A stretch of 64,000 nucleotides of DNA from Arctic95D-9 sp035967665 (GCA_035967665.1 JAYWLB010000040.1:47097-111096); one strand, 5' to 3'; positions 53,673 through 62,431 are shown, counted from the first letter of the stretch. Notes: generated by a model from the letters alone, not told the origin. Numbers and translations: made by a program.

Positions 53673-55133
53673 CTAAGTGCGCCCCCGCTTCTCGAGGCGG
53701 TTCACAAACTCCTGCATGATCATCATATACAATTCGTCGCCCAGATAACCATCTTCGACCTCGTGCTCGATGCTTGGATTGTCATTCACCTCTATCACAT
53801 AGACCTGCTTTCCCACTTGCTTGAGATCGACTCCATACAAGCCGTTCCCAATAATTGAGCTCGCCTTCAAAGCCGCATCGAGAACGTTCTTCGGCACTTC
53901 AAAGGTCGGAATCGTTTTGTGGCCGCCGGCCTGTTCCACTTTCACTTTGGAGTCGTGGTTGTATATCTGCCAGTGATCCGAAGCCATGAAGTACTTGCAG
54001 GCATAGATGGCACGTCCATTGAGGACACCGATTCGCCAGTCGAAATCTGTGTATAAGTATTCCTGAACGAGTGCGAGCGCCGAAGTCGTCAACATCGTCT
54101 CCAACTTCAACTTCAGCTCGTCGCGATCCTTCACTTTATAAACCCCGATCGAGAAAGAGCTCTCCGGCATTTTTAACACCATAGGGTATTCAATTGCCCC
54201 TTCGATTCTCTCCAGAGTATCGGAATCCGAATTGGCGGCAACCAGGGTCGTCGGAGCCTGCACTTTATTGTAGCTGAAGGCATCGTGCAGAAAGATCTTG
54301 TTACAGCAGCGCATGATCGACGAGGGGTCATCCATCACCACGAGTCCCTCCATTTCCGCTTTTCGGGAGAGTCGATAAGTAGGATGATCAATGCGCGTTG
54401 TCTCGCGTATGAAGAGCGCGTCATACTGCGAAAGGTATTTCAACTCGGCCGACTTCACGAGCTCGGCCTGAATCCCGACCTTCGCAGCCGCCTTCACAAA
54501 CCGCTTGATCGCCTCCGCGTCGCTCGGTGCGGTCGCCTCCTCCGGATCATAGAGGATCGCCATGTCCCAGCGAAACTTATTGCGACGATTCGGACTGCGC
54601 CAAACCTGCTCCGTGAAGATCTTCAACCGGTCATAGAAAGTCGTTTGCTCTCCCGTATCGAGATCAGCGAGATTCCCCTGAGTCACCTTCAAATCGATTC
54701 CATTCCGGCCGCGGGTCAAGGTCGCCTTCAGGAAGGGTGAGGCATAACGATCAAACAGGGAACGGGCGATTTTCTTCCATTCCTCCGCCTCGGTCCACCC
54801 GAAGTAAATATCGAGAACGACCGGTTCATTCAACTCACCGACCACCTTGGGAAACAGCGTTTGCAATGGCTCGAGAGTTCCCGCCGAATCCTCCGGATAA
54901 CTCAGGTCGTTGATGGTGTTCACGCTCGGCAGAACCCGGTGCCTCCGCGACTCGGCAAGAAGCGAGCAGTAGTAGCCGCGACTCAGGTAATGCTCCGTGT
55001 CACAAAGATTGATCACACGTGTGCGCGGCTCCCCGCGCTTGGGATAGTCTTCGAGATATTGCTCGAAGGTAATGACCTCAAGATCCAGCGGAGGCGTCTC
55101 CAACCGGTCAGTCACAAGAATAGTTTTATACAT
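53673..55133 (-). CDS. RLAN-domain RimK-like ATP-grasp ligase
   Basis: A 486-residue cytoplasmic enzyme. The N-terminal about 170 residues match the RLAN domain (ILVTDRLE, RVINLCDTEHYLSRGYYCSL, VLPSVNTINDL, FGWTEAEEWKKIARSLFDRY). The rest is a RimK-type ATP-grasp domain: MVLKMPESSFSIGVYKV for ATP binding, EYLYTDFDWRIGVLNG, and the metal-binding VIEVNDNPSIEHE at the end. RimK-like enzymes join amino acids or short peptides through a C-terminal amide (as in ribosomal S6 glutamylation). The gene lies between the CaCA antiporter (65 bp upstream) and the GNAT-C39 gene (27 bp downstream) on one strand, so the three may share an operon. The target protein or metabolite is unknown. Confidence 0.92.
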   Translation of the reverse strand: MYKTILVTDRLETPPLDLEVITFEQYLEDYPKRGEPRTRVINLCDTEHYLSRGYYCSLLAESRRHRVLPSVNTINDLSYPEDSAGTLEPLQTLFPKVVGELNEPVVLDIYFGWTEAEEWKKIARSLFDRYASPFLKATLTRGRNGIDLKVTQGNLADLDTGEQTTFYDRLKIFTEQVWRSPNRRNKFRWDMAILYDPEEATAPSDAEAIKRFVKAAAKVGIQAELVKSAELKYLSQYDALFIRETTRIDHPTYRLSRKAEMEGLVVMDDPSSIMRCCNKIFLHDAFSYNKVQAPTTLVAANSDSDTLERIEGAIEYPMVLKMPESSFSIGVYKVKDRDELKLKLETMLTTSALALVQEYLYTDFDWRIGVLNGRAIYACKYFMASDHWQIYNHDSKVKVEQAGGHKTIPTFEVPKNVLDAALKASSIIGNGLYGVDLKQVGKQVYVIEVNDNPSIEHEVEDGYLGDELYMMIMQEFVNRLEKRGRT

Positions 55134-55198
55134 TTGATAGGATTAAGATCATCCCGAGAGGCGCTTTTTTTTCCGGTCGGAATGAAAAGTCTGAAATG

Positions 55199-56131
55199 TC
55201 ATGGCCAAACGAGCCACAAATACAAAAGGAAGGTGCCAAAGAGCAAACCGCCCTCGACTCGATTGAGACGGAAACCGGTCCTCATCAGCGGCAGGAGAAT
55301 AATGGAAGTGAGGAGCATCGCCCCTAGATCAATCCAGCTGAGGCCGCCGCTGTTGATCGGACTGACCGCACCGGCCGCGCCGCCGATGCAAAGCAGGTTG
55401 AAAATGTTCGAGCCAACCACGTTGCCAATCGCGATGTCCGTCTGGCGCCGCAACGAAGCCACCACCGAGGTCGCGAGCTCAGGCATCGACGTTCCCGCCG
55501 CCACAATCGTCAGTCCGATGACCGCTTCACTCCAAGCGAGGCTGCGCGCAATCGAAACGGCGCTGTCGACAAACAACCTCGCCCCGAAGACCAGCATCGC
55601 GAATCCCGCCAGAGTCAGAACAAGGCTCAACATCATAGAAGTCGACTTCGGCTTTCCTAACTCCGCGACGGCTTCGAGGTTCTTTTCTTTTCCCGCAACC
55701 CGCACCGACGAGGCGACATAGACGACGATCAGTATAAACAGCACAATCCCCTCCCACCGCTCAAGTCGTTGCCCCGTCAGTAAAAAGGTAACGAAAAGAC
55801 CGGAGGCACCGAGCATGATCGGCATATCCCGGCGAATCACATCGAGGTGCACCGCGAGCGGGCAGATCATCGCCGCGATCCCGAGAATCGCCGCGACATT
55901 GAAAATATTCGAACCGACAATGTTACCCAGCGCGATCCCTCCCTGACCGGCGAGAGCGGCCTTGAGCGATACCGCTAGCTCCGGCGCGCTCGTCCCGAAC
56001 GCCACTACGGTGAGTCCGATCACCAGCGGACTCAGGCCAAGGCGGACGGCAATACTTGACGCCCCCCGAACCAGGAATTCCGCGCCGAGTGTGAGGACAA
56101 CCAGTCCAACAAGAAGTATCAATACAGTCAT
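55199..56131 (-). CDS. CaCA-family calcium/sodium antiporter (YrbG-like)
   Basis: A 310-residue membrane protein of about ten helices. The start at 56131 begins MTVLILLVGLVVLTLGAEFL, and an in-frame extension to 56161 adds ten residues. Both alpha-repeats are plain: GLTVVAFGTSAPELAVSL and GLTIVAAGTSMPELATSVVA, with GNIVGSNIFNVA and GNVVGSNIFNLL after them. The family exchanges Ca2+ or other cations for Na+ across the inner membrane. It is the first gene of a minus-strand cluster with the RLAN and GNAT-C39 genes. A second copy of the conserved leader (56264-56356) lies about 130 bp upstream. Confidence 0.93.
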   Translation of the reverse strand: MTVLILLVGLVVLTLGAEFLVRGASSIAVRLGLSPLVIGLTVVAFGTSAPELAVSLKAALAGQGGIALGNIVGSNIFNVAAILGIAAMICPLAVHLDVIRRDMPIMLGASGLFVTFLLTGQRLERWEGIVLFILIVVYVASSVRVAGKEKNLEAVAELGKPKSTSMMLSLVLTLAGFAMLVFGARLFVDSAVSIARSLAWSEAVIGLTIVAAGTSMPELATSVVASLRRQTDIAIGNVVGSNIFNLLCIGGAAGAVSPINSGGLSWIDLGAMLLTSIILLPLMRTGFRLNRVEGGLLFGTFLLYLWLVWP

Positions 56132-56263
56132 AGATTCAGAACCCCGGAAAGACGCCGCCAAACAGGAGAATCGCAGTCAAAGGCACTAGCGTGAACAGAC
56201 ATCCCGGAATGCCGAATTCAGACGGCGAAGAGAAGGTTCTAAGGTTGGGGGCTGTGGCATTGA

Positions 56264-56356
56264 GGTAATTGCGGCCCGGTCCGGAACCCGCTATGAAGCT
56301 CCCCGGGGCAGAGGTGAAATTACTCTCTCTATCTGAAACCGGAAAGTGAAATTATC
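56264..56356 (-). promoter_or_regulatory. conserved leader element, copy 2 (upstream of the antiporter)
   Basis: Minus strand GATAATTTCACTTTCCGGTT is identical to copy 1 at 52421-52512; the next ~70 bases align with substitutions. Copy 1 ends at the cotransporter start, copy 2 about 130 bp from the antiporter start, and both lie just after the 3' end of another gene. Confidence 0.5.
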
Positions 56357-56410
56357 GGGTCTCAGGTCGAACAGAATCATCGCTGAAACCGGGATTGGCA
56401 GGAGGACCTT

Positions 56411-56668
56411 CTACGCCTCCAGCATGAGCAACTTCGCCTTTTTACTGAGCCTCTTTATTCGCAGTTCCTCTTTACTGGCTTCAGAGCGGGTGCCGATTTC
56501 TTTTTGAAAAACGAGCTCAAGCGGACCTTTGCCACGCGTGTATTTAGCGCCCCTGGGTGCCCCTTCCTCATGCTCAGCGAAACGGCGGGCAACATCAGTA
56601 GCGATGCCGCAGTAGAGCGAGCCATCAGCACAGCGGATCATGTAGACATACCAAACGGACTTGCTCAT
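56411..56668 (-). CDS. GIY-YIG nuclease-family protein (YhbQ-type)
   Basis: An 85-residue protein that is one GIY-YIG domain: WYVYMIRCADGSLYCGIATD (the GIY and YIG strands as YVY and YCG), VARRFAEHEEG with the Arg, the RGAKYTRGKGPLELVFQKEI segment with Lys/Arg, and the Glu in SKEELRIKRLSKKAK. It matches the short UPF0213/YhbQ family, whose members cut DNA or act in repair. Start at 56668. It lies upstream of the leader and antiporter genes on the minus strand. Confidence 0.92.
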   Translation of the reverse strand: MSKSVWYVYMIRCADGSLYCGIATDVARRFAEHEEGAPRGAKYTRGKGPLELVFQKEIGTRSEASKEELRIKRLSKKAKLLMLEA

Positions 56669-56777
56669 TTCGCTACTGATTGAATATCGCTCATTTTGAG
56701 AAGGAGACGGAAGATCCAGGATCCTCCGCTAGAGGAAACTTACGTATCTGAATCTGAAAAAACTTCTCCCGATAGGG

Positions 56778-57635
56778 TCACTCACCCAAATAGCCCATCG
56801 CCCCCAACCAGTCCGTGAGTCGCTCCGGCCACTCTCCGACTTTTTCAGGAATTTCTCTCATCCCGAATCCATGACCACCGTGCCCGTAGATATGCAGTTC
56901 ACATTGACGGTTCCTGCGGAACATCTCGAGATAGAGAAGGGCCGCCCCTTCCACAAACCGCTTGTCGCCGTGAGCAATTGTGATGAAGGCCGGCGGGGTC
57001 TCCTCCGTGATCTTGATTTCGGGCGAGAGCGCGTTCGGGTTCGCGGGATCCTGCAAATACGCCGGGTAGATCGGAACGGCAAAATCCGGAACGCAGCTCG
57101 TCGCGTCGATGACGGGGTCAGTCTTGTAGCTGCGCGAACCATCGGAAGTCATTGCCATGACGGCGAGATGGCCGCCTGCAGAAAAGCCGAGGATACCGAC
57201 CTGATCCGGCTTAATTGTCCATTCTTCGGCCCGGTTCCGAACCATTGAGATGGCCCGCTGGGCATCCTGAAGAGGAGCGTGATGTTTCTCCAAACCTTTT
57301 CGATGAGGAACGCGGTATTTCAAGAGAACCGCATTCACCCCGATCGAATTGAGGAAATTGCAGACGTCGGACCCTTCGTGCTCATAAGCGAGGTGTTTGT
57401 AGCCACCACCCGGGGCGACGACGATGGTCGTTCCCGTATTACTCCGGGCAGGAGCCGGGTAAAATGTCAGGGTCGGCACACTGACATTGGAAGTCCTCGG
57501 TTCAGTCGTCTCCGGTGGCAGCTTGAGCGACTCTTCCCCGGGAACTTTACCCGCCGGCCAGAGCTCAATCGGATCGTGAGGTGCGGCCCAGGCGGGCGTG
57601 GTCAGGAAAAAAGCGAGAATAAGGTAACGAATCAT
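56778..57635 (-). CDS. secreted alpha/beta hydrolase (BD-FAE / acetylxylan esterase-like)
   Basis: A 285-residue exported serine hydrolase with signal peptide MIRYLILAFFLTTPAWA. Opening IELWPAGKVPGEE resembles the esterase at 10368-11243. Motifs: oxyanion loop VVAPGGGYKHLAYEHEG, nucleophile elbow GILGFSAGGH, acid in IAHGDKRFV and His in YGHGGHGFGM. These enzymes deacetylate xylan or similar glycans; the target is not known. It is transcribed toward the GIY-YIG gene (109 bp apart), and its start faces the SHD1 gene at 57780 with the CCCTGTTG half-sites between. Confidence 0.87.
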   Translation of the reverse strand: MIRYLILAFFLTTPAWAAPHDPIELWPAGKVPGEESLKLPPETTEPRTSNVSVPTLTFYPAPARSNTGTTIVVAPGGGYKHLAYEHEGSDVCNFLNSIGVNAVLLKYRVPHRKGLEKHHAPLQDAQRAISMVRNRAEEWTIKPDQVGILGFSAGGHLAVMAMTSDGSRSYKTDPVIDATSCVPDFAVPIYPAYLQDPANPNALSPEIKITEETPPAFITIAHGDKRFVEGAALLYLEMFRRNRQCELHIYGHGGHGFGMREIPEKVGEWPERLTDWLGAMGYLGE

Positions 57636-57679
57636 AGATTTAGCTTATTGAGAAGGTGCCTTGGGAAGCGCGTCAATTC

Positions 57680-57713
57680 AACCCTGTTGAGCCGGTGACC
57701 CAACCCTGTTGAG
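57680..57713. repeat. two direct copies of AACCCTGTTGAG
   Basis: The 12-base half-site (57680-57691 and 57702-57713) is the same as the arm of the palindromic element at 31475, 38019 and 48497, here in direct orientation with a 10-base gap, between two divergent genes. Confidence 0.65.
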
Positions 57714-57779
57714 TTCAATCCGATTGAAGTCCGATTTTCTTCTTTCTCAGCCGCGTCTCATTGTTAGCATGGCAGCGTT

Positions 57780-58751
57780 ATGAAATATGTATTTCTCATT
57801 CCCGCCCTCGCCCTTCTGGCAGTCAGCTCTCATGCCCGCACCTGGACGTCGAAGGACGGAAACACCATCGAAGCTGATTTTATCTCTGCGACACCGACGC
57901 ATGTGACCATTCAGCGGGCAGCCGATAATCGAAAATTCACGATCGAACTTTCCACAATATCCGACGAGGACGTCAAATGGGTTAAAGCGAACAGCAAACC
58001 ACCGAAGGCGGCAGCCCGCCCACTCGGAGCCGAACCCGTCGAAGTGCCGGAAGGTTTTCCCGATGATGTTGCCGAAATGCTCTCTACCCGAGGGATTCTT
58101 CTTTTCGAAGACGACTTCGAGCGCTCCGACTCAGCCAGCAGCGATGACCTCGGCCCGGACTGGGTGACCAACAGCGAAAGCCGTGCTCAGGGAGCGAAGC
58201 AAAACGACCTCGAGGCAGGCAAGCTGGTGATGACACTTTCGGAGAAAGCGGATCACGCCATTTCCACGCGGCACACACTCTCGGAGCCGTTCAAGGATGG
58301 CGTCGTCTCCGTCAAAGTTCTTTTGGACGAGGACGAGCAAATCAAGCTGGCCTACAACGACCGAGAAGAGCCATCCGTGTGGGCAGGCCACATCAACGGG
58401 GTTACGATCGCCTTGAACAAAGTAACGATCGACGATGAGCGGGAAGGTCGATTCAAGCTCACGCTTCGGGACAACAAGGAGACTGAGGAAGGCAAGCTTG
58501 CGATGGAAGAGGCATTGAAAAAAGCCTCAGCGGCAAAGACGATTTCACTGAAGCCCGGAAAATGGATCGATGTCATCACAGTCCACAACGGCGACACCCT
58601 GACCGTTTACCTGAACGGCTACAAGATTCACAAACTCACCTCGCCCGGGATCGGTCACGAAACGAAACGCGACTTTGTCTTTGCCGTTCCAAAACGTGCC
58701 ACCGTCGACGAACTGAAAATCTGGAAGCTCACCCCGGCGCCGGCGGAGTGA
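57780..58751 (+). CDS. secreted SHD1-domain protein with C-terminal concanavalin-like domain
   Basis: A 323-residue exported protein. Signal peptide MKYVFLIPALALLAVSSHA, then an SHD1-like beta-barrel (about 20-75): RTWTSKDGNTIEADFISATP and TIELSTISDEDVKWV. The same domain opens the protein at 59539, and it is common in PVC secreted proteins. After a short linker, residues about 110-323 form a DUF1080/LamG-like beta-sandwich (LFEDDFERSDSA, GVVSVKVLLDE, GKWIDVITVHNGDTLTVYLN, RATVDELKIWKL). A function in carbohydrate binding is plausible but not proven. It stands in a group of small secreted proteins. Confidence 0.7.
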   Translation: MKYVFLIPALALLAVSSHARTWTSKDGNTIEADFISATPTHVTIQRAADNRKFTIELSTISDEDVKWVKANSKPPKAAARPLGAEPVEVPEGFPDDVAEMLSTRGILLFEDDFERSDSASSDDLGPDWVTNSESRAQGAKQNDLEAGKLVMTLSEKADHAISTRHTLSEPFKDGVVSVKVLLDEDEQIKLAYNDREEPSVWAGHINGVTIALNKVTIDDEREGRFKLTLRDNKETEEGKLAMEEALKKASAAKTISLKPGKWIDVITVHNGDTLTVYLNGYKIHKLTSPGIGHETKRDFVFAVPKRATVDELKIWKLTPAPAE

Positions 58752-58861
58752 TACCTGGCAGGGCGGCCGGTTCAAAGATTCGCCGGATTTCGCACCGCCC
58801 TTCGTCAGCCGTTCGCCAGCCCAACCCAGCGCGGAGTCTCCCGTGCTCCCGGACGCTTTGC

Positions 58862-59287
58862 CTACTGCACAAAAATCGATCTCGGGCAATTTTCGTAGTT
58901 CTCCCACAGATTCTCCCACCAGACGTCAGTTGTGAAATAGGCGTGTTCGACAAGAGTCCACTTTCCGTTCTTCTTCCTCAAAAGCGCGACGGTCAATTCA
59001 TCAGCTTCATTGGCGTCATCCTCGAAGCCGGTTCCAACATAACTGATCGGCCCGCCATTCTTTGTCTTGGGAGTGGCTATTACGAAAGCCCAATCGCCGT
59101 CCATTTTCATGTGATCGACCACAAAAATCACCTTTTGACCAATCGCTTTTTGCAGGGGTTCGCGAACCGGATCCAGAATAGCCGTCCGCTCCGCGGTCCC
59201 CGCTTTCGGAGTCGTTGCCTGAGCATAAAGGGAGGTTTCCGAGGCGAGCAAAAGACAGAAAACGGCGAGGAATTGAACTGATTTCAT
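58862..59287 (-). CDS. small secreted protein of unknown function
   Basis: A 141-residue exported protein; start at 59287 gives MKSVQFLAVFCLLLASETSL as signal peptide (a longer frame from 59326 adds 13). The mature domain (EPLQKAIGQKVIFVVDHMKM, DGDWAFVIATPKTKNG, ELTVALLRKKNGKWTLVEHA, TTDVWWENLWENY) resembles small alpha+beta domains of the NTF2/SnoaL-like or 'DUF' type in which a strand reads 'GKWTLVEH'. No catalytic residues are apparent. It converges on the SHD1 gene at 57780; the 251-bp gap to 59538 holds nothing recognised. Confidence 0.6.
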   Translation of the reverse strand: MKSVQFLAVFCLLLASETSLYAQATTPKAGTAERTAILDPVREPLQKAIGQKVIFVVDHMKMDGDWAFVIATPKTKNGGPISYVGTGFEDDANEADELTVALLRKKNGKWTLVEHAYFTTDVWWENLWENYENCPRSIFVQ

Positions 59288-59538
59288 ACCGCAGAATAGT
59301 TTTTCCCGCTCGCTTTTACAATTCAAACCAATTTCAAAATCCCATTATTTTGAGTCGGGGCATGGCACTGCTTTCCGCCTTTCCCGAGTGCCGTCCGGAC
59401 GGACAGAGCCTCTCCCGGCTTCCCCTCAATTCGAGCATATGATATAAAACACCTCATCCCCTGTGAGGTTCGCGATTTAGACAAATCTGCGAGCGACCTT
59501 CAACCAATCCGAAGAAGTGTGGAAACAGAAACGAAACA

Positions 59539-60165
59539 ATGAAACTGACTACCCTGCTGCTTTTTGCATTTTCAATCACCGTTACTCAAATCGATGCGCG
59601 AACCTGGACTCATGAAGAGACCGGGAGAACAATTGAAGCGGACTATGGCGGGACGACCGGGGAAGGTGCGAACTTGAAAGTGAACCTGAGGATTGCCGGC
59701 CGGGGGACGATTCCCTATTTGGTGTCGGACTTGAGCAAGACAGATCAGGAATGGGTGATGGAACAGATCTCGAAGGCCCGGGTTATGGAAGCATCCGGCG
59801 GGGACGGGGATGCCGCGCAGGTTTTGGGGAAGTGGAAAGGATTCATGGCCAATAGCGACGGCGAGCCGGACAACCCGATCGAACTGGAATTCACCGAAGA
59901 GATGATTACTGCAAAACGATTCAGCGGCGAAGTCATGGGAACCGGCACCTACCGGATCCGCGGAAGCGGGGATTCGATGCACATCGACGTGGAAGGAAAA
60001 TCCGGTGAATACGACGGGAAAGACTACGAGGGAATAATCGGCGTGGAGGGGAAGACACTGAAATGGTGTTCGACAAATGACCAGCCTTCAGCAAAGCGCC
60101 CCCGCGATTTTCAGACTGACATTCATCAAAATCATTTCCTCATGATTCTCAAGCGGGAAGAGTGA
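59539..60165 (+). CDS. secreted SHD1 + TIGR03067-type lipocalin-like protein
   Basis: A 208-residue exported protein, signal peptide to about ITVTQIDA. An SHD1-like N-terminus (RTWTHEETGRTIEADYGG, PYLVSDLSKTDQEWV) is followed by a domain of about 110 residues with the TIGR03067 layout: LGKWKGFMANSDGEPDNPIE, GTGTYRIRGS, SMHIDVEGKSGEYDG and GIIGVEGKTLKWC, then RPRDFQTDI. TIGR03067 is a planctomycete/verrucomicrobial lipocalin-like family of unknown role. The gene is followed by the lactonase-fold gene 80 bp downstream on the same strand. Confidence 0.78.
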   Translation: MKLTTLLLFAFSITVTQIDARTWTHEETGRTIEADYGGTTGEGANLKVNLRIAGRGTIPYLVSDLSKTDQEWVMEQISKARVMEASGGDGDAAQVLGKWKGFMANSDGEPDNPIELEFTEEMITAKRFSGEVMGTGTYRIRGSGDSMHIDVEGKSGEYDGKDYEGIIGVEGKTLKWCSTNDQPSAKRPRDFQTDIHQNHFLMILKREE

Positions 60166-60245
60166 AGCCGCGCAAGGACTGGCACGAAGGCGACTTTCGA
60201 GAGCTCGACTTCGTGGTTGGCCGATGATGAAATGCGCACCAAAGC

Positions 60246-61379
60246 ATGAAAACTCTCACCCCACTTTTCGCGACCCTTTTTATACTGATGACTGCCTCAT
60301 CGATTACAGCGGGAGACGATCCTGTCGTTTTCATATCCGCCTTCACCTCGGGAGAGGAAGGGGCGATTCATGCCTACACTTTTGATTCCGGGAACGGATC
60401 ACTCCCCCCCTTGCATCGCACCACTGATGTTGAGAACCCGTTTTTCATGACACTGTCGAAGGACGGAAAGTTTCTCTACGCGATTCACGCTCTCAAGTTT
60501 GGCGGCAAAGAAAACGAGGAAGTCGCGGCCTACGAGATCGAAGGACGAAGCGGGAAATTGAATCTCCTCAATCGACAGTCTTCGAGAGGCACCGCCTCAT
60601 GCTATCTCGATATCGATGCTACCGGCGAAGCGGTTGTTGTCGCCAACTACTCGAGTGGTGATGTCGCTTCCTATGCCATAAGCGATGACGGCAAACTGAG
60701 TGAGCCGGTTTCCTATTTCAAACACGAAGGCTCCAGCGTCGACCCGAAACGCCAGACAAGCCCGAACGCACACAGCATCGTGATCAGTCCGGACAACCGG
60801 TATGCTTTTGCCGCCGACCTCGGAATCGACAAGGTGATGATTTACCGACTCGACGCGAAGACGGCAACGCTGACGCCGAACGATCCTTCTTTTGTCAAAC
60901 TTCCTCCCGGGTCCGGCCCGCGGCACATCACTTTTCATCCAAACGGGAAACATCTCTACCTAATCAATGAAATGGGAAACACGGTTTCTGTTTTCGGATA
61001 CGATTCAGAAACCGGATCACTAACAGATCAACAAATCATCTCAACTCTCCCCGAAGGGTATGAAGAGCGAACCCACACCGCCGATCTCAAAATCACACCG
61101 GACGGAAAGTTTCTCTACGGTACGAACCGGGGTCACGACACCATCGCCGGCTACCGGATCGGGGATGACGGGAACCTGACCCTGATCGGGTTCCACCCCG
61201 CCCTCGGAAAGGGCCCGCAAAATCTCGCAATCATGCCCGACGGCAGGCACCTCCTCTGCGCCAACATGCCGGGCAACAGCGTCGTCGTTTTTGAAATCAA
61301 TCCTGACACCGGCGCATTGAGCGCGATCGGCGACTCAATCGAAATCCCGATGCCGGCCTGCATCATGATCAAGCCCTGA
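60246..61379 (+). CDS. secreted lactonase-fold (6-phosphogluconolactonase-like) protein
   Basis: A 377-residue exported protein: signal peptide MKTLTPLFATLFILMTASS. Mature part is a seven-bladed beta-propeller of the YbhE/Pgl lactonase family: VENPFFMTLSKDGKFLYAIH, RQTSPNAHSIVISPDNRYAF, PGSGPRHITFHPNGKHLYLI, HTADLKITPDGKFLYGTNRG and GKGPQNLAIMPDGRHLLCAN, with repeated 'PNGxxLY/PDGxFLY' blade ends. Cytoplasmic YbhE hydrolyses 6-phosphogluconolactone, but this copy has a signal peptide, which suggests a different sugar-lactone substrate outside the cytoplasm. It is the last of a plus-strand run. Confidence 0.85.
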   Translation: MKTLTPLFATLFILMTASSITAGDDPVVFISAFTSGEEGAIHAYTFDSGNGSLPPLHRTTDVENPFFMTLSKDGKFLYAIHALKFGGKENEEVAAYEIEGRSGKLNLLNRQSSRGTASCYLDIDATGEAVVVANYSSGDVASYAISDDGKLSEPVSYFKHEGSSVDPKRQTSPNAHSIVISPDNRYAFAADLGIDKVMIYRLDAKTATLTPNDPSFVKLPPGSGPRHITFHPNGKHLYLINEMGNTVSVFGYDSETGSLTDQQIISTLPEGYEERTHTADLKITPDGKFLYGTNRGHDTIAGYRIGDDGNLTLIGFHPALGKGPQNLAIMPDGRHLLCANMPGNSVVVFEINPDTGALSAIGDSIEIPMPACIMIKP

Positions 61380-61580
61380 GAAGGCTTGATTCGCCGGAAA
61401 TCTCTTGAGACGGCAAAATCCAATTGGCGGAACTTTTTGCATGTTCCGCTGCGTGATCGCCTTGCAGAGATAGACGCAAAATCTTCGTGTCCCTCCGCAA
61501 TCACTCTCACAAACAACAAATCGGCGGGGGCGCCTTATGATCTGGAAAAATACCTCAGGGTTCTGTAGAGTTTCGAACGC

Positions 61581-62375
61581 ATGGCGAAACCACCTCCACT
61601 TCCGGGCAGAAAGGGCAAAGGGCCGCCACCACTGCCTTCGAATATTGATCCGGCTGACTGGCTTGCTCCGCTGATGGCAATGGGGCTTGAACAGGATACG
61701 GATGCCCCGGCTCTGTCCGGCCTGAATCTCAGGGGAACCGTGGATGAGCACCCTCTAAAGGTTCATGTCTCCCGACGCTCCCGAACACGGTATGCCGGCG
61801 ATATCCGCTACCGCACCTACCATGGACACCGGATCGAAATCACGGTAACAACGCCCGTCATGACCCGCTGTGCGATTTCGCATCCGGCCAATGCCCTCGA
61901 GCGGTGGGCGGCGAGGACAAACCGATGGTTCGGCGCCTCGGAAGTGGAAAGAAAAGGCGATACCTGCGATTTCCTCACGATCTGGGCGACCGAGCAAAGG
62001 TGGGTGGAACCGTTTCTCAATCGATCCGATGTGGAGGAGAGGATACGGATCCTTTTCCCTGAGTCAGACCTGCCTCCCAATGTCGGGCTCAAGTGGTGGC
62101 CGGGATTCCTGACCTATTCCCAGCGGATCGATATCACGCGGGTCAATGCCGCAAAGATGACCAGCTGGGTTCGCAGTCTTGTGGAGCTCGCGGCCCTCGC
62201 GGAGGCGTCCCCTCCAACGGTCAAAGTGCCCTTGAACCGCTGGGAGCGCTGGTCACTGGATCAGCCGGTCGTCGCCGGCTGCGTCGTCGTGGGGAGCCTT
62301 TTCGCGATCATTATCGTAATCGGCCTCGTGTTTACCGCTGCCTTAATCGGACTTTCATTTGCGATGAGCCGGTGA
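61581..62375 (+). CDS. proline-rich cytoplasmic protein with C-terminal membrane anchor
   Basis: A 264-residue protein, family not recognised. It begins with a proline-rich tract (PPPLPGRKGKGPPPLP), has an unassigned alpha/beta middle (GTVDEHPLKVHVSRRSRTRY; FLTIWATEQRWVEPFL; GLKWWPGFLTYSQRID), and ends in one hydrophobic helix (about 235-262: GSLFAIIIVIGLVFTAALIG). No signal peptide. Topology is probably cytoplasmic with a tail anchor. The start at 61581 has no strong upstream site. Confidence 0.6.
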   Translation: MAKPPPLPGRKGKGPPPLPSNIDPADWLAPLMAMGLEQDTDAPALSGLNLRGTVDEHPLKVHVSRRSRTRYAGDIRYRTYHGHRIEITVTTPVMTRCAISHPANALERWAARTNRWFGASEVERKGDTCDFLTIWATEQRWVEPFLNRSDVEERIRILFPESDLPPNVGLKWWPGFLTYSQRIDITRVNAAKMTSWVRSLVELAALAEASPPTVKVPLNRWERWSLDQPVVAGCVVVGSLFAIIIVIGLVFTAALIGLSFAMSR

Positions 62376-62431
62376 ATGAAGCGGCAGCCAATTGAAGGCG
62401 ATTTCCGGTACAGGGACTTTTAAAAGCAGCC

